Assembly: GCF_026745355.1 (NCBI RefSeq)
Contig: NC_079202.1
Location: forward strand, 45,721,173 to 45,785,172
DNA from: Beta vulgaris subsp. vulgaris
Lineage: Eukaryota; Streptophyta; Magnoliopsida; Caryophyllales; Amaranthaceae
Length of the DNA stretch: 64,000 nt
Direction: 5' to 3'
Shown: one piece after another, positions 11,517 through 23,628 of the stretch
How the letters are laid out: every line of letters starts with the position of its first letter
Numbering within the stretch: position 1 is the first letter of the stretch
Translations under genes and position numbers: made by a program
The notes under the pieces: model-generated
The model's input: the letters and a program-made list of their open reading frames with translations, nothing else
Told to the model about the DNA's origin: nothing
Database searches by the model: none

Positions 11517-14500
11517 TTATACGTAGTATCTTTTAAGGACACTGGCGTTCCAACTGTTCTTCAGTAGCTTGCCTGCCATATCTTCAAGCCGGTAGGACCC
11601 TGGTACTATTTCTTCTTTGACCAAGTAAGGCCCTTCCCAATTAGCCGTAAGCTTCCCATCTACATGGGCTTTTCCAGTTGCGGCCGTTCGCCTGAGGACG
11701 AGGTCTTTCTTGGAGATAGGGCGGCTTCGTACTCTTTTATTGTAGGCCTTGCTTATCCGGTCTTTATATGCTGCCGACCTCAGCTCTGCTGCCAATCTGA
11801 CCTCCGGTAAGAGATCTAGGTCCTCTTTGTGTATCTGTTCGTTTAAGTTTGGCTCGTAGTTCAGGATTCGCCAGTTGGGTAATCCCACTTCTACTGGTAA
11901 TACTGCTTCTGCTCCGAAAGCTAACCTGAACGGTGTTTCTCCGGTGGCCTCCTTTTCAGTAGTCCTGCTGGACCATAATACTGCTGGTACCATGTCGGCC
12001 CATGCTCCCTTCAATTCATCTAACCTCTTTTTTAGGGCATTGAGGATCTGTTTGTTAGCAGCTTCAGCCTGGCCATTGCTTTGAGGGTGGCAAACTGATG
12101 AGTTGGCAAACTTGATGTTGTAGGGACGCAAAAAGTCGCGTATTGGGCCGCAATCAAACTGGACGCCATGGTCCATCACTATCCCCATCGGGATGCCGAA
12201 CCTAGTGATGATGTTCTGCCAGATAAACTTTTTTACCTGATTGGCCGTTATCTTTGTTGTTGGTTCTGCCTCAATCCATTTCGTGAAGTAATCAATCACC
12301 ACTATCAGGAATTTTCTTCCCCCATATGCCGGTGTGAAGGGCCCTATTATATCCATCCCCCACTGTGCGAAAGGGATTGGGTTCAAGATTGGCTGAAGGT
12401 CATTGGCCGGTTGGTTTATCACCGGCGCAAACCTTTGACATTTGTCACACTTTTTTACATAGGCTTGGGCATTCGCTAGCATTGTGAGCCAGTAGAAACC
12501 TGCTCTCAGCGCTTTAAGTGCCAACGCCTTTCCACCGATATGGTTCCCACAGACCCCTTCATGAATCTCCTCAATTATTTTCGTTGCTTCGTGGGCCGTG
12601 ACGCACCTTAGCAGAGGCAACGAGAATCCTTTCTTGTACAGCTGTCCTTGAAAGACGCAGTACCAAACAGAGTCTCTTTTCAATTTTTTCGCCGCCATCT
12701 TATCTTCCGGGAGCTCACCCTTGACTTTATATGCCAAAATACCATCGTACCATTCTGGTTCAGAGGTGATTGTATTAACGGACACTGGGATAACCTCTAT
12801 GCTTCTTTCTTTTAACGTCTCTACCATGACGCTCCTTTTCTTGTCACTGAGACTGGAGCTTGCCAACTTTGATAGGGCATCTGCCGCCATGTTTTCTGCT
12901 CTCGGAACCAATTGCACTTCAAAGCTCTGCAACCCTTTTACCATGCTCTTGACTAGGTTGAGGTATTTCTGCATTACCGGTTCTCTAGCTTCATACGTCC
13001 CTTCTATTTGGCTCGATATTAACTGCGAGTCCGTTATCATGGTGACGTTTTTGGCTCCAGCCGCAATGCTCAGACTTAGTTCGGCCAGGGCTACTTCGTA
13101 CTCAACTTCATTGTTGGAGGCTTTAAACCCGAAACGGATGGCATGCTCGAAGATTTCCCCTTCTAGGGACGTCATGACAACCCCGGCCCCAGCTCCACTC
13201 TGGGCCGCTGATCCATCTACCTCAATTTTCCACCTGCCGGTGGATTCTATCGTCTCAGTGTAGGTTGTCTCCACTATGAAGTCAGCTAGTGATTGGGCTT
13301 TGATTGCGGTACGCGGCCGGTATTCTATGTCAAACTCCGAGAGCTCTATTGCCCATTTTAATAGTCTGCCTGTGGTGTCCAGCTTGTGGAGAGCCTTTTC
13401 CAGGGGATGATTGGTAAAGACTTGAACAGTGTGAGAGTCAAAGTATGGTCTGAGCTTCCTTGCTGCAATTAAGACGGCATAGGCCATCTTCTCTAGTAGC
13501 TCATACCTTTGCTCAGCGCCTGCTACCACGTGACTGACAAAGTATATTGGGCTTTGCTGCCCCTGCCGGTTTACTAGTAATACTGCCGCGACTGTCTTCT
13601 CGGTTACCGATACGTACAACTGCAGCTTCTCCCCCAACTCTGGTCGGGTAATGGTTGGCAGTTTCAGGAAGTGCTTTTTTACTCCTTCAAAGGCTTGCTT
13701 CTGCTCTTCCCCCCACTCAAACTTCTTGTTTCCTCTGAGTATCTTAAAGAATAGCAAGGCTTTTTTGGCCGATTTGGAAACAAATCTCGTGAGAGCCGCC
13801 ATCCTCCCGGTCAACTTCTGAATGTCCCGGATGCTCTTCGGCTCCAGGAGATCACTGATAGCTTTGATCTTGTTGGGGTTGGCATCGATCCCCCTTTCAC
13901 TCACCATGAAACCCAGGAACTTGCCGGATCACACCCCAAACACGCATTTCTTCGGATTTAGCTTCATCTAATGCTGCCGGATTGTTTCAAAAGTTTTCTC
14001 GAGGTCTACTATGTGGTCTTCTTCTGTTAAGCTCTTGATTATACTGTCATCCACATATACCTCTACGTTTCTGCCTTTTTGTCGCTCAAATATTTTGTCC
14101 ACTAGCTTTTGGTAAGTGGCACTGGCATTCTTGAGCCCAAACGGCATGGCCTTGTAGGCATAAACTCCTGCATCTGTAATGAAAGCCACCTTATTTCTGT
14201 CGGATTTCAGTAGACTTATCTGGTGATATCCTGAGAAAGCGTCCATGAAGCTTAATAGTGCGTGGCCGCTAGTTGAGTCTACCAACTGATCAATCCTTGG
14301 TAAGGGATAGCAGTCTTTTGGGCAAGCCTTGTTAAGGTCGGTGAAATCTACGCACATACGCCATGACCCGTTGGATTTCTTCACCATCACCACATATGCC
14401 AACCATTCCGGGTAATCGCAAGGTTCGATAAAGTCTGCTGCCAGCAACTTGTCCACTTCCTCCTTTATGGCTGCGTTCTTTTCGGCAGAAAAGTTACGCT

Positions 14501-15175
14501 TCTTCTGCTTTACCGGCCTGACATCCTCATTCACATTTAAACGGTGCACCATGAACTCTGTACCGGGCATTTCGTCCGCCGAGAAAGCGAATATGTCGGC
14601 ATGACCTCTTAGCAGGGAGATCAGGTTAACCTTAACCTCTTCTCCTAAATCGGCCCCAATTTTCACCGTTCTCTCAGGTCTTTCTTCTTCCAAGCTTATT
14701 TCTTCAGTCTCCCCCTCTGGGCTGGGTCTTGGCTGATCTGCCGGCCTTGCCTCGAAGTTTTCCATAGACAAATCCTTCTTGACTTTGTTTTCCAGCCTTC
14801 TCCTTTTTCTTGACGGCGGTGTAACCAGAAATTCCACCATGAGGTCCTTGGAACAGGACCCCTCTCCTAATTTTACAGCCAGCTTTACCGTCCCTTCTGG
14901 GACAACAGATGCTCCCGTGAAACCGATAACCGGGTAAGAGACCGGTTTCAAACATGCTTCGTCGAACCCAATTTTTCAAACGTTTCTTTATAGAAAATAT
15001 TGGCGGAGCTTCCTCCGTCGACCAGGACGCGATGGGCCATTGCATTGGATATCTGCAGAGATACTACCAAAGGGTCATCATGGGGGTAAACGATCCCTTT
15101 AGCGTCCTCTGAAGTGAAAGCCACAGACGGCATTGATGGAGGTGCCGGCCATTTCCTGGCATTATTGTTGTTCAC
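11517..15175 (-). pseudogene. pol: Tat pol: protease, reverse transcriptase, RNase H, second RNase H, integrase (broken)
   Basis: Minus strand. Protease motif VDGGSSAN lies at 15175-14948, then a frame change near 14950. The 14951-13968 frame carries the RT core (SNGSWRMCVDFTDLNKACP, FMDAFSGYHQI, PFGLKNASATYQ) and the catalytic YVDD. Two stops follow close together: TAG just after IRQH (13965-13967), and a TGA about 13 codons later within the SGKFLG context. The remaining frame (13907-11517, 796 residues) has RNase H at about 96-212 and a second RNase H at about 224-350 with D, E, D, D in EVDGS, NEVEYE, TDSQLI and ENMAADAL. It then has the integrase zinc finger (H448, H455, C487, C490) and the integrase core D518, D579, E615. 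Dual RNase H is diagnostic of Tat. The usual SDNG context of the second integrase Asp is changed to MDHG. Confidence 0.93.
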
Positions 15176-15340
15176 CTGGTGGCGAACTTCTTTTAGGCTA
15201 GTTTTCCCCCCGTGAATGCTGCCGCCTCTTGTCGGTCCTCCGCTTATGACATGGATCTCGGTGATCCTATCCTTTACCGTCCTTCTGTTACTATTTTCAT
15301 CCTCTCTAGGAGGAGTTTTGCGATCAGTCCTTGCTTGGTA

Positions 15341-16761
15341 CTAGGTGAAATAACCTCGCCTGATGAGGTCTTCAATCCCGTCCTTAAGGTCCTTGCAATC
15401 ATCTGTCTTGTGGCCGTAATCATCGTGAAATTCACACCATTTGGACTTATCCCTGCCCTTATAGTACATCTTTCTTGGCCTCTGCCATTTCTCGTCTTTG
15501 CTATGCAGTTCGAAAATTTGGGCCCGGGATATCGTCAATGGTGTATAATTATGATATTTGTCCGGTCTCCCCTCAAATCCTTTTTTCACCGAGTTGCTCT
15601 CCTCTCTCCTGCCAGTGGTGTCAAACCTTTTATCCTTCCGGTACTTGTCGTCCCGGCGATCCTTATCCTTATCTTTCTCCTTGTCTTTTTCTATGGCTGC
15701 CGGCCTTTTAGCATTGGCCGCTTTGTCAAATTCTTCTCCTTTGATAAAGTCATTCGCCTTTCCCAAGACCTCTGTTAGGCATGTCATCTTCTTTCTGCCG
15801 AGATAACTGCGAAATGGGGTCCCTTCTCGCAGCCCCGTCATAAGGGCCAGGACCGCTACTTCTTGTTGTACTGTTGGGATGGTGACCACTTCAGCGTTGA
15901 AACGCGTGACATAGTCCCTCAAGCTTTCTGTCTCCCCTTGTTTGATAGACATTAACTCGCCGGTTGTTTTCTCACGCGCTTTACGACAAAGTGCTTACGA
16001 ACATGACGTGAGTTGCGGAATCAAAGACGGTTGCCGGGGAATCTTTAAACCAGTTTGCCCTAGTCCAATCAAGGTAGATGGGAACCTTACACCACACCGA
16101 GTCGGTATCGGTGTATAACACATATGACCCTCATAAGCCGATATTGTGATCCTCTGGTCAGATTTGCCGTCATACTTGCATGTCGGCATTTTCAGCTTCT
16201 CCATGGGCTCCTGCAAAATCGCAGATGGAAAACGACGAATTCCGCAGTGATACCGGCGCTCTGCGCCGATATTCACTTCCCTTTCTCGGCTGGGAGGAAT
16301 GCTGCTGGACTTCCGTGTCCTGCGCCTCCTCTTCTTCTTCTTCTTCACCCCCCACCTGCTCTGTGGGGGTCTTTGAGTTTGCCACCTGATCCTGATCATG
16401 CCGGTCTCGCTCTCCCTGGCGGCCCGTCCACAGTGAGCGGAGCTTTCTCACTGGGCTATGGGCTCTGCTCAGAGGTCGCTTGCCCGGGGACCGGTCGGTG
16501 GGGTACCGCTAGCCATTGCCTGGAATACCTCTGCCGCACTTCTAAGTTGTTCTGGGTGAACATATTCTGCAGGGTATGGAATATGTCTTCCTGGGGAGTC
16601 TCAGGGGTTTTTCTAGCCGTGTCAACAGGTGGCCGACTTTGCCTAGCGGCCGGCTGTGGAGTTGAGAACCCCGGGGGTGCTTTGTCAATGGGAACATTGT
16701 TTTCGTCAGTTTCCGGCATCCCTAATTGCTGCTTAGGATCCATGAGGGTTTTTGTTTGCAA
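15341..16761 (-). pseudogene. gag: Tat gag, frameshifted
   Basis: Minus strand, read in several frames: 16761-16456 (N-terminal, proline-rich), 16451-16170, 16399-15995, then 15952-15341. The last frame has the capsid-type segment LRDYVTRFNAEVV and a lysine/aspartate-rich stretch. It ends in a zinc-knuckle-like WCEFHDDYGHKTDDC followed by LKDGIEDLIRRGYF, which is typical of Tat-type gag proteins. After its stop, other frames contain the linker words HVISGGPTRGG that usually precede the protease. At least three frame changes are needed to read the protein, so this copy is dead. Confidence 0.85.
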
Positions 16762-16791
16762 GAGATGGCTTAGACTACAAGGTATTGTTCG

Positions 16792-16809
16792 CCCCTCCTT
16801 CTAGCGCCA
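16792..16809 (-). other. Primer binding site of the Tat element
   Basis: On the minus strand, two bases inside the 5' LTR, the sequence reads TGGCGCTAGAAGGAGGGG. It begins with the TGG expected for pairing with a tRNA CCA end. I do not assign the tRNA. Confidence 0.75.
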
Positions 16810-16811
16810 AT

Positions 16812-17254
16812 TGTTCCGGTATGGGACAAATTACAGGGTCTTGAACCGTTAAGTCCTTGTATTGAAGCCGGTTTGGATCCCTGCAAAAGAGAGTAAGTAA
16901 ACTAGCCTCGGGGGTTGATCCGAGGAACGCCCCTCCGATGCCTAAGTCAGTATTTGGTTAAAGCCGGTAGCTCTCAAGTACAATGTATTGGGATTCGTGA
17001 ACGTACCTCATACTCAGATCAACGGAGTATTTATAGGGACCGGATAAGCCCATATCTGGGTTGGGCCCGGTATTTGCAGGAAATATCCCCAAGAATATTC
17101 CCTTAGGATATCTTCTTATCTTTTACTGAAAGTATATCTTTTAGGCCCGTAGGCACTGGAGATATAGGTTGGATCCAAGCCCAGGATCGTAAGCCCAAAA
17201 GCTACTAAACCGGTATTATGAAAACCGGTATGGAACTTAGTCAGCCCCCATACA
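16812..17254 (-). repeat. 5' LTR of the Tat element
   Basis: 443 bases, partner of 5450-5894, followed by the target duplication TATGG at 17255-17259. Confidence 0.95.
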
Positions 17255-17318
17255 TATGGTATTTCATGACAAAAGTAAATTCTCTCTCCTTGAAAAAAAT
17301 AAGTCATTTTATGGCTCT

Positions 17319-17624
17319 ATGCTTCCTTTGTTTTTCAAAAATTGTCTTATTTTCTTCCTTCCCTTATTAATTTACTTAATTCACTTTGTAGAGAATTAGG
17401 AAGAAAATACAAAAGTATGAGAGAGAAATTGAAAAGATGAGAGTATGAAAATTAAGTGAGACAAACTAAAAAATGAATTAAAATATTAAAAAGTGGATGA
17501 CATAGGTAGAAAAGATGAGAAAGTAGATGAAACATGTTACCAAGAACAAAAAAAACAACAATGTGTAAATTAAAAAACAGACCAAAAAGAAAAACGTATA
17601 GACTAAAAGGAAACGGAGGGAGTA
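17319..17624. mobile_element. Degenerate Stowaway-like MITE
   Basis: The right end aaacggagggagta and the left end tatgcttcctttgttttt are inverted relatives of the Stowaway terminus CTCCCTCCGT, with TA at both edges. The interior is AT-rich and non-coding. The left terminus has decayed. Confidence 0.5.
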
Positions 17625-20427
17625 TTTATATAGTAGTAAAATTAACATTAGAAAACCTCTAACGTTTACTTTTGGAATTTATGATAGAAATAAAACATCA
17701 TAAAGTCGAAAATTCATTTCAATTTAGTATCAAAGTTTTAAAATTTTTATGTTTATTTTTAAATAGTAAATATAAAAATGTCCAATATATGTAACGGAAA
17801 TACAAATGTGAAAATTATAAAGGGACGGAAAGAGTATCTATAAAGGATGTTGCAAAATGATACCTCGTTTTTTTTTTAGTACTTGGAAGTTGATGCAAAT
17901 AGGATTAGTAGATTAAGTAGCCATGATATAATGGCCTAGCGTTTTACAATAACCAGTTACAACAAAATACAACACACAACCATGAATGTTAGTATTAATA
18001 TTAGCATCTATGCTGGCCAAAAGGGAAGTCCAAAATAAACTACAAGCACCTATAGAAAACCTTCATCTAGAAATCAATATCAAGAACAACAATAGATTGC
18101 TGAGTACTGCCCATTGTTGATTCTCTTTCAGCATAATCCATATTAGAGGTAGAGCTTTCGGCCATCTTACCAGCAGTATGAGCATCCCTGAACTCCTTAA
18201 AATCATTCTAATAGGCTCCGACCGCCTCCATAGGAACCACAAAGTGAGTTTTCTTTTCCTGTTGCATTTAGAGAGCAAATTGAGCAAGACGATGATCCAC
18301 ACGATTTTCGTCCTGTTTAATATATATGCTGAAGATGGACAATTCAGTTATGACCGAGGAGAGTAATAACATCTTCCAATATCGGGCTCATCTCATGACT
18401 AACGTACTCATGGGCATTGTTAATCATAGCTTTGAGGGCTTGAGCATCAATTTCCAACACCACTTTTTCCACCCCGTATTCCTTGGCTAAAAGAAGACTC
18501 TCCCTGATTGCAAGGAGTTCAGCAGCTAGGGAAGTGACCGCATGAAACTCATGGGAGAAACCAATCAATGTACCAGAAATCATTGTCTTTGCACAAAATA
18601 CCACTACTAGTAGCTTTTTGGGGTCCAAGCCATTTGCCATCAGTATTTAAGCTTGATGAACCCACGAGGAGGAGACCAGTAGGTAACTGACCAGAAAGTG
18701 GGGGAGTTCGAGGGTCTCTGAAAAGCAATATTAGTAGCATGCCGATCAAATATGAAATTATTAAAAAGGAATTAGCATCAAACAACACATGATCAAAGAC
18801 AGCTTATTACGATATATCGAATCTGACAAATGGAAATAGCAAAGGTGGAAAACCAAGTTTGAGTTTGAGAGAGATTAAAAAGGAGCCAATCATCCCAATT
18901 AGATTGGGTTAATGAAGGTGTCTAAATTAATATTAGAGCCATTTAGATTCTTTTCAATATCATTTTCCAAATTAAAACATTGTAGAACTAGGGCATTCCA
19001 CAAAGATGTGTAAATTATTCCCCGAATGAACATGGCATTTTTGGCAACTAGGTTTCAAAGAGAGAATTTTAGAATGAAGGTTGGAACTTGTTAGGAGAAT
19101 AGTATGGAAGATATTCTAAAGGAGCATCTTGTACTTGAAAGGAACTTTAAGCTTCCAAATTCTTTTTCATGGGAAAGGATTGTGCAACAGTAGACAAGGA
19201 GGAATTTAATTCACATGAAGACGATATGCACTTTTGACCGTGAAATTGCCTGAGGGGAAGGCCTCCCTTCCATAATGCTATCCATAAAATGGTGAACTTT
19301 AGGAAGGGGTAGCAAGAATTTGTTCAATGATACTGTGACGAAGAAGATGAGAGATATCCTGTAAAACCCAACGACCATTGTGGATAATATTGTTATCCAA
19401 AAGATGATTTAAATGAGGGATAGGAGAGAGGCTTCAAGATGGATCGGTCTAGGACTAACCCATCGATGGTACCAAAGAGAAGTACTAAGACCATCACAAA
19501 TAGTGACAATGAGACCTTTAGAAAGGAGTTCCCTCCCTTAAAGGATATCCTCCACATAGGAGACATAGAGGGCTTAGGGTAAAAATGCATGAAATCAATA
19601 GAGTGAAGATACTTATTGACCAAAATCCTCACTTATAATTTTGAAGGGTTGTTAAGGATGCGCCAAACTAATTTAGCCATGCATAAAGGCAATATTCCAT
19701 CTCCTAAGATTTTTGATATCAAGACCCCTAATCCCTGAAGGTTGAGAAATGATATCCCAAGAAATGCGAGACATGTACTGAGATTGATTAACCTTATTTC
19801 ATAGGAACTTCCTACAGTGTATTTCAAGATCATCAATGATTGAGAGAGGAAGCACTTTAGTTTGCATGCTATAGAGGGGGTAAGAGTTAAGCACAACTTT
19901 GATAAGAGTGCATCTACTAGCTAGGTTAAGTAATTTAGCTTGCCAACCTTGAATCTTTTGTTTAGTTTTGTGAAGTAAAGAGAAGTAATCCTGACGTTTG
20001 AGATGAGTGGAGCTAATGTTTATCCCTAAGTATATACCAAAGTTGGTAGTATTTTTAAGCCCCGCAACATTAGCTATCTCTGTCCTTATGGCATGCATAT
20101 TTTCCTAGGAAATATCATACTGGACTTCGGAAGACTAAGGTGAAGGCCAGATTGGTTCTCAAAATCATTTAGAAGACTCATCATGCATGAAATATTATTA
20201 GTCAATAAGCTTTACCAAGAAGAAAAACGTCGTTAGCATAAAAGAGATGGGACAAATTATTATAGGGAGATAAGGACAAAAATATAGGGAGATAAGGGGT
20301 CCAATCTTTGTCCAAAATCGAGAGTCTCTCAAGGTAAAGAACAAAAATATAGGGAGATAAGGGGTCTTGTTGGTTGATGAATTGCTCTAGAGGGCAGGAA
20401 AGGAGGGGTAATTTCACCATTCCATAG

Positions 20428-20984
20428 TGTAAGAATAGTGACTTGAATGGTGCCTTTAAGGTGTTTGGTAGAATGCGTGAAGAAAGAATGACATAAGGCT
20501 GACTTTGAATGGACATATCTCTCAATCTATAAATGATTTTGAGGTGATTCAAAGTGGAGGTGATAGCTTGTTCCAAGAGCTTTCCAACGATAGGTCATAT
20601 GCCCAATTCCGCTGAGAAACGAGAAAGTTATGTCAGTTTTACGAAGAACTGACGAAACTGTTTTCGCCTCGCCCGGTCGGGCGCGCAAGCTGTTCTGAAA
20701 GAGCTGGGGACCGCCCGGTCGGGCGGATTTCGCCCGGCGCCCGGGCGGGTCGGCGGATAACGCGGAAACGCGTTTTTGAGCGCTAAGTATAAATAGGTTA
20801 TTTGTACCTAGGTTTTAAACGCCGAATTAGCCTAAATTCTCTCTGTCTGGTTTTCCTCACATAATAAAATATTCTCCCTCTCTCTGCCGTGGATGTAGCC
20901 AAATTGGTGAACCACGTAAATCTGTTGTCTGTTTTTATCGCTTTTTGCATTCATTATTTGTTCTTTCTCACGTCCGTTATAACA
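20428..20984 (+). repeat. 5' LTR of the Copia element
   Basis: TGTAAGAATAGTGAC...ATAACA, 557 bases, nearly identical to 23067-23628. It carries several GC-rich palindromes of the CGCCCGGTCGGGCG type followed by TATAAATA at 20788-20795. Confidence 0.95.
20575..20795 (+). promoter_or_regulatory. LTR promoter module: AAGAGCTTTCCAACGA block, GC palindromes, TATA box
   Basis: Order on the sense strand: AAGAGCTTTCCAACGA, GGTCAT, AATTCCG, AAAGTTATG, then repeated CGCCCGGTCGGGCG-type palindromes, then TATAAATA. The same ordered block is found in the sense strand of the Athila-like LTRs at 38587-38956 and 44904-45272, which belong to a different superfamily. Confidence 0.7.
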
Positions 20985-21026
20985 AACTGGTATCAAGAGC
21001 TTTGGTGTTCGATCTGTGTGAGAAAG

Positions 21027-22623
21027 ATGTCTGGGGTGAATGTCAAAATCGATAAATTCTCTGGGAGGAATAGTTTTAGTCTGTGGCAGATCAAGATGCA
21101 GGCTTTACTGAAGCAACAGGGGTTGTGGGCACCGTTGGCAAAGAAAGCAACGGATTCAGTCACCGCTGAGATGGCCGTTCTGGAGGAGAAGGCTCATTCA
21201 ACGATTATGCTGTGTCTGGAAGATGACATAATAACTGAAGTCGCGGAGGAGGAAACCGCATCTGGTCTGTGGTTGAAATTAGAGAGTTTGTATATGACAA
21301 AATCTCTAACCAACAAGTTGCTTTGAAGCAACGTCTGTTCAGTCTGCGAATGCAGGAAGGTATGCCTCTTAGAGATCATCTAGATCAATTAAATACAATT
21401 TTACTAGAATTGCGTAATATTGATGTGAAGGTGGAGGATGAGGATGCCGCTTTAAGCCTGCTTGTTTCTTTACCTATATCGTATGAAAATTTTGTGCAAT
21501 CTTTCATAGTTGGTAAAGATTCTGTTCCCTAGAAGAAGTTTGATCATCTTGCATACTATGGAATTGCGCCATAAGGCATCTGGTACAGGTACAGGCGATC
21601 AGGCTGCTGGATTAGTAGCCAGTAGTAATGGACAGGAGAATTCGGGGAAGAAATCCAGGAAACTGTCTTCTAGGGGTCCTAAACCTAATGATATCTGTAA
21701 TTATTGTAAGGAAAAAGGGCATTGGAAAAAGGAATGTCCTAAAAGGAAGAATCAGGAGGATGAATCTGGGTCTGGTTCTGCTGCTGTTGCAACAGAAAAT
21801 TTCAGTTCTGATGATGATATTGCTTTAGTTGCTAATGAACAAACACATTGCAGTGATGTGTGGGTTTTAGATTCTGGAGCGACTTGTCATATGTGTTCGC
21901 GCAGGGAATGGTTTATGAACTATAAACAGGTTGATGGAAGTGTTACTATGGCCAACAGTGAGGTCTGTAAGACAGTTGTATAGGGTCCATCAGAATTAGG
22001 ACATGTGATGGCAAAGTCTGTACTTTGAATGATGTTAGGCATGTTCCACAGGTCACAAAGAATCTGATTTCACTTAGTCTGTTAGACAAGAAAGGGTTCA
22101 GTTTCAAAGGTGAGGGTGGAGGGTTGTATGTCTACAGGGGTTCAAAGATGATTCCGAAAGGGGTTAAACGGGAGACATTGTATGTGTTGCAAGGGTCTAT
22201 GTTATCTGAGTTGAAGCTGCATTCTGAGTTGACAAGTGATGGTCTTGAGTGTGAGGTGGAGCTTATGGGGGCTTCTTCACAGGTTGAGTGGTCAGAGTCA
22301 ACGGGAATGAGTTCAACAACCGGGTTTGGGAGTACTATTTGGGTTGAGGATAAGAGTGTCAACAATGAGGTAGAGTTTGTGGGAACTTCTACGCAACTGG
22401 TTGAAACTAAGGGTCATCAAGAAGAACAACCAAGGGTCTCTCAGCAACAGAGTGGTATGATAAGGTTCGGTTCTATCGATACTTGTGTGCCAGCTTATAG
22501 CTATGGGGTCTCGAGCAACATGTCTTTGCCAGGGAGTATTGGGTTGAGAGGTGATTCTGCAAGAAGTCACCAAGAGGTAGCTAGATTGGAACTCCAGGAG
22601 GAGTTGCCTGCGTTCCAGTGAGA
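21027..22623 (+). pseudogene. gag: Copia gag-protease, frameshifted and truncated
   Basis: Starts at ATG 21027 in the usual place after the PBS. It carries the Copia gag core (FSLWQIKMQALLKQQGLW, LRDHLDQLNTILLEL) and a canonical zinc knuckle CNYCKEKGHWKKEC near 21700-21745. The protease motif VWVLDSGATCHMC follows near 21860-21895, then the gag-pre-integrase-like stretch RHVPQVTKNLISLSLLD. Frame changes occur near 21300 and 21520, with stops at 21530 and 21981. No integrase follows; the frame continues into serine/glutamate-rich sequence with no family resemblance until 22621. Confidence 0.88.
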
Positions 22624-23066
22624 ACGGGATGGAGTGCTCCGGCGCGAGCATAGAAGAACTTCGACGGAAGTTCCCCTGCGCCAAGGGTGATTTGTTTTGG
22701 GTACTTAGACGTAAGTGCTAATGGCTCTAGTTGGAGCAACTGGCAGGGTACTGGCTCGTCTTGATTAAGTGGAGCTAGTGTGTTTGCGGTTCAGTGAAGA
22801 CGATTTGATTTCCGACGGGTAATAAGTTGGGCTTTGGGTGAATGCGCAACATGGGTCTCATAGGCTGTGAGACGAGTCGTTCATGATGAGTGGTCAGCGA
22901 TCTTGGCGAGATTGGGTGAGACTCATATGGGGGCAATTCTAGGGTCCTTAGGGATAATCTGGTCTGGTTGTCTGTTGGGACAAATCTGGTGTAGGGAGAT
23001 TCTGGCGTTGTGATCAATGCATCTGTTTTCTGGTATTGTGAGAGGATTCAAGTCAAGGTGGAGATT

Positions 23067-23628
23067 TGTAAGAATAGTGACTTGAATGGTGCCTTTAAGG
23101 TGTTTGGTAGAATGCGTGAAGCAAGAATGACATAAGGCTGACTTTGAATGGACATATCTCTCAATCTATAAATGATTTTGAGGTGATTCAAAGTGGAGGT
23201 GATAGCTTGTTCCAAGAGCTTTCCAACGATAGGTCATATGCCCAATTCCGCTGAGAAACGAGAAAGTTATGTCAGTTTTACGAAGAACTGACGAAACTGT
23301 TTTTCGCCTCGCCCGGTCTGGGCGCGCAAGCTGTTCTGAAAGAGCTGGGGACCGCCCGGTCGGGCGGATTTCGCCCGGGCGCCCGGGCGGGTCGGCAGAT
23401 AACGCGGAAACGCGTTTTTGATCGCTAAGTATAAATAGGTTATTTGTACCTAGGTTTTAAACGCGAATTAGCCTAAATTCTCTCTGTAATCTGGTTTTCC
23501 TCACATAATAAAATATTCTCCCTCTCTCTGCCGTGGATGTAGCCAAATTGGTGAACCACGTAAATCTGTTGTCTGTTTTTATCGCTTTTTGCATTCATTA
23601 TTTGTTCTTTCTCACGTCCGTTATAGCA
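23067..23628 (+). repeat. 3' LTR of the Copia element
   Basis: 562 bases. Same sequence as 20428-20984 apart from scattered single-base changes and small indels in the GC-rich part. It ends in GCA instead of ACA. TATAAATA at 23430-23437. Confidence 0.95.
23214..23437 (+). promoter_or_regulatory. Second copy of the LTR promoter module (3' LTR)
   Basis: Same ordered block as 20575-20795: AAGAGCTTTCCAACGA start, GC palindromes, TATAAATA at 23430. Confidence 0.65.

Larger units (their letters stand above)
5450..17254 (-). mobile_element. Complete Ty3/gypsy retrotransposon, Tat lineage (Ogre/Retand-type)
   Basis: An 11,805-base element read on the minus strand: 5' LTR 16812-17254, PBS, gag, pol, tandem repeats, antisense ORF, PPT, 3' LTR 5450-5894. 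Both LTRs run TG...CA, and the flanks carry the same 5-base target duplication TATGG (5445-5449 and 17255-17259). Lineage evidence: pol has two successive RNase H domains followed by integrase, and there is an antisense gene between pol and the 3' LTR. Both are established marks of the Tat lineage. By eye the LTRs differ at 9 substitutions plus 2 single-base gaps, about 2% divergence, so the insertion is fairly recent. All coding parts are interrupted. An unrelated solo LTR sits inside the antisense ORF. Confidence 0.93.
20428..23628 (+). mobile_element. Ty1/copia element with most of pol deleted
   Basis: 3,201 bases between perfect CATAG target duplications (20423-20427 and 23629-23633). LTRs are 20428-20984 and 23067-23628. 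PBS TGGTATCAAGAGC starts at 20988 (initiator-tRNA-Met type), and a PPT (GTGGAGATT) directly precedes the right LTR. The interior codes for gag, zinc knuckle, protease and the start of the gag-pre-integrase region. It then passes straight into non-coding 3' sequence: integrase, RT and RNase H are absent. The element could only move with help in trans. It splits the RT gene of the minus-strand LINE. Confidence 0.93.

Noticed and set aside
5450..17254. Tat element mobilised while already dead, since gag, pol and the antisense ORF all have breaks
   Set aside because: About 2% LTR divergence over more than 10 kb predicts enough later mutations to explain these stops and frame changes; no need for trans mobilisation.
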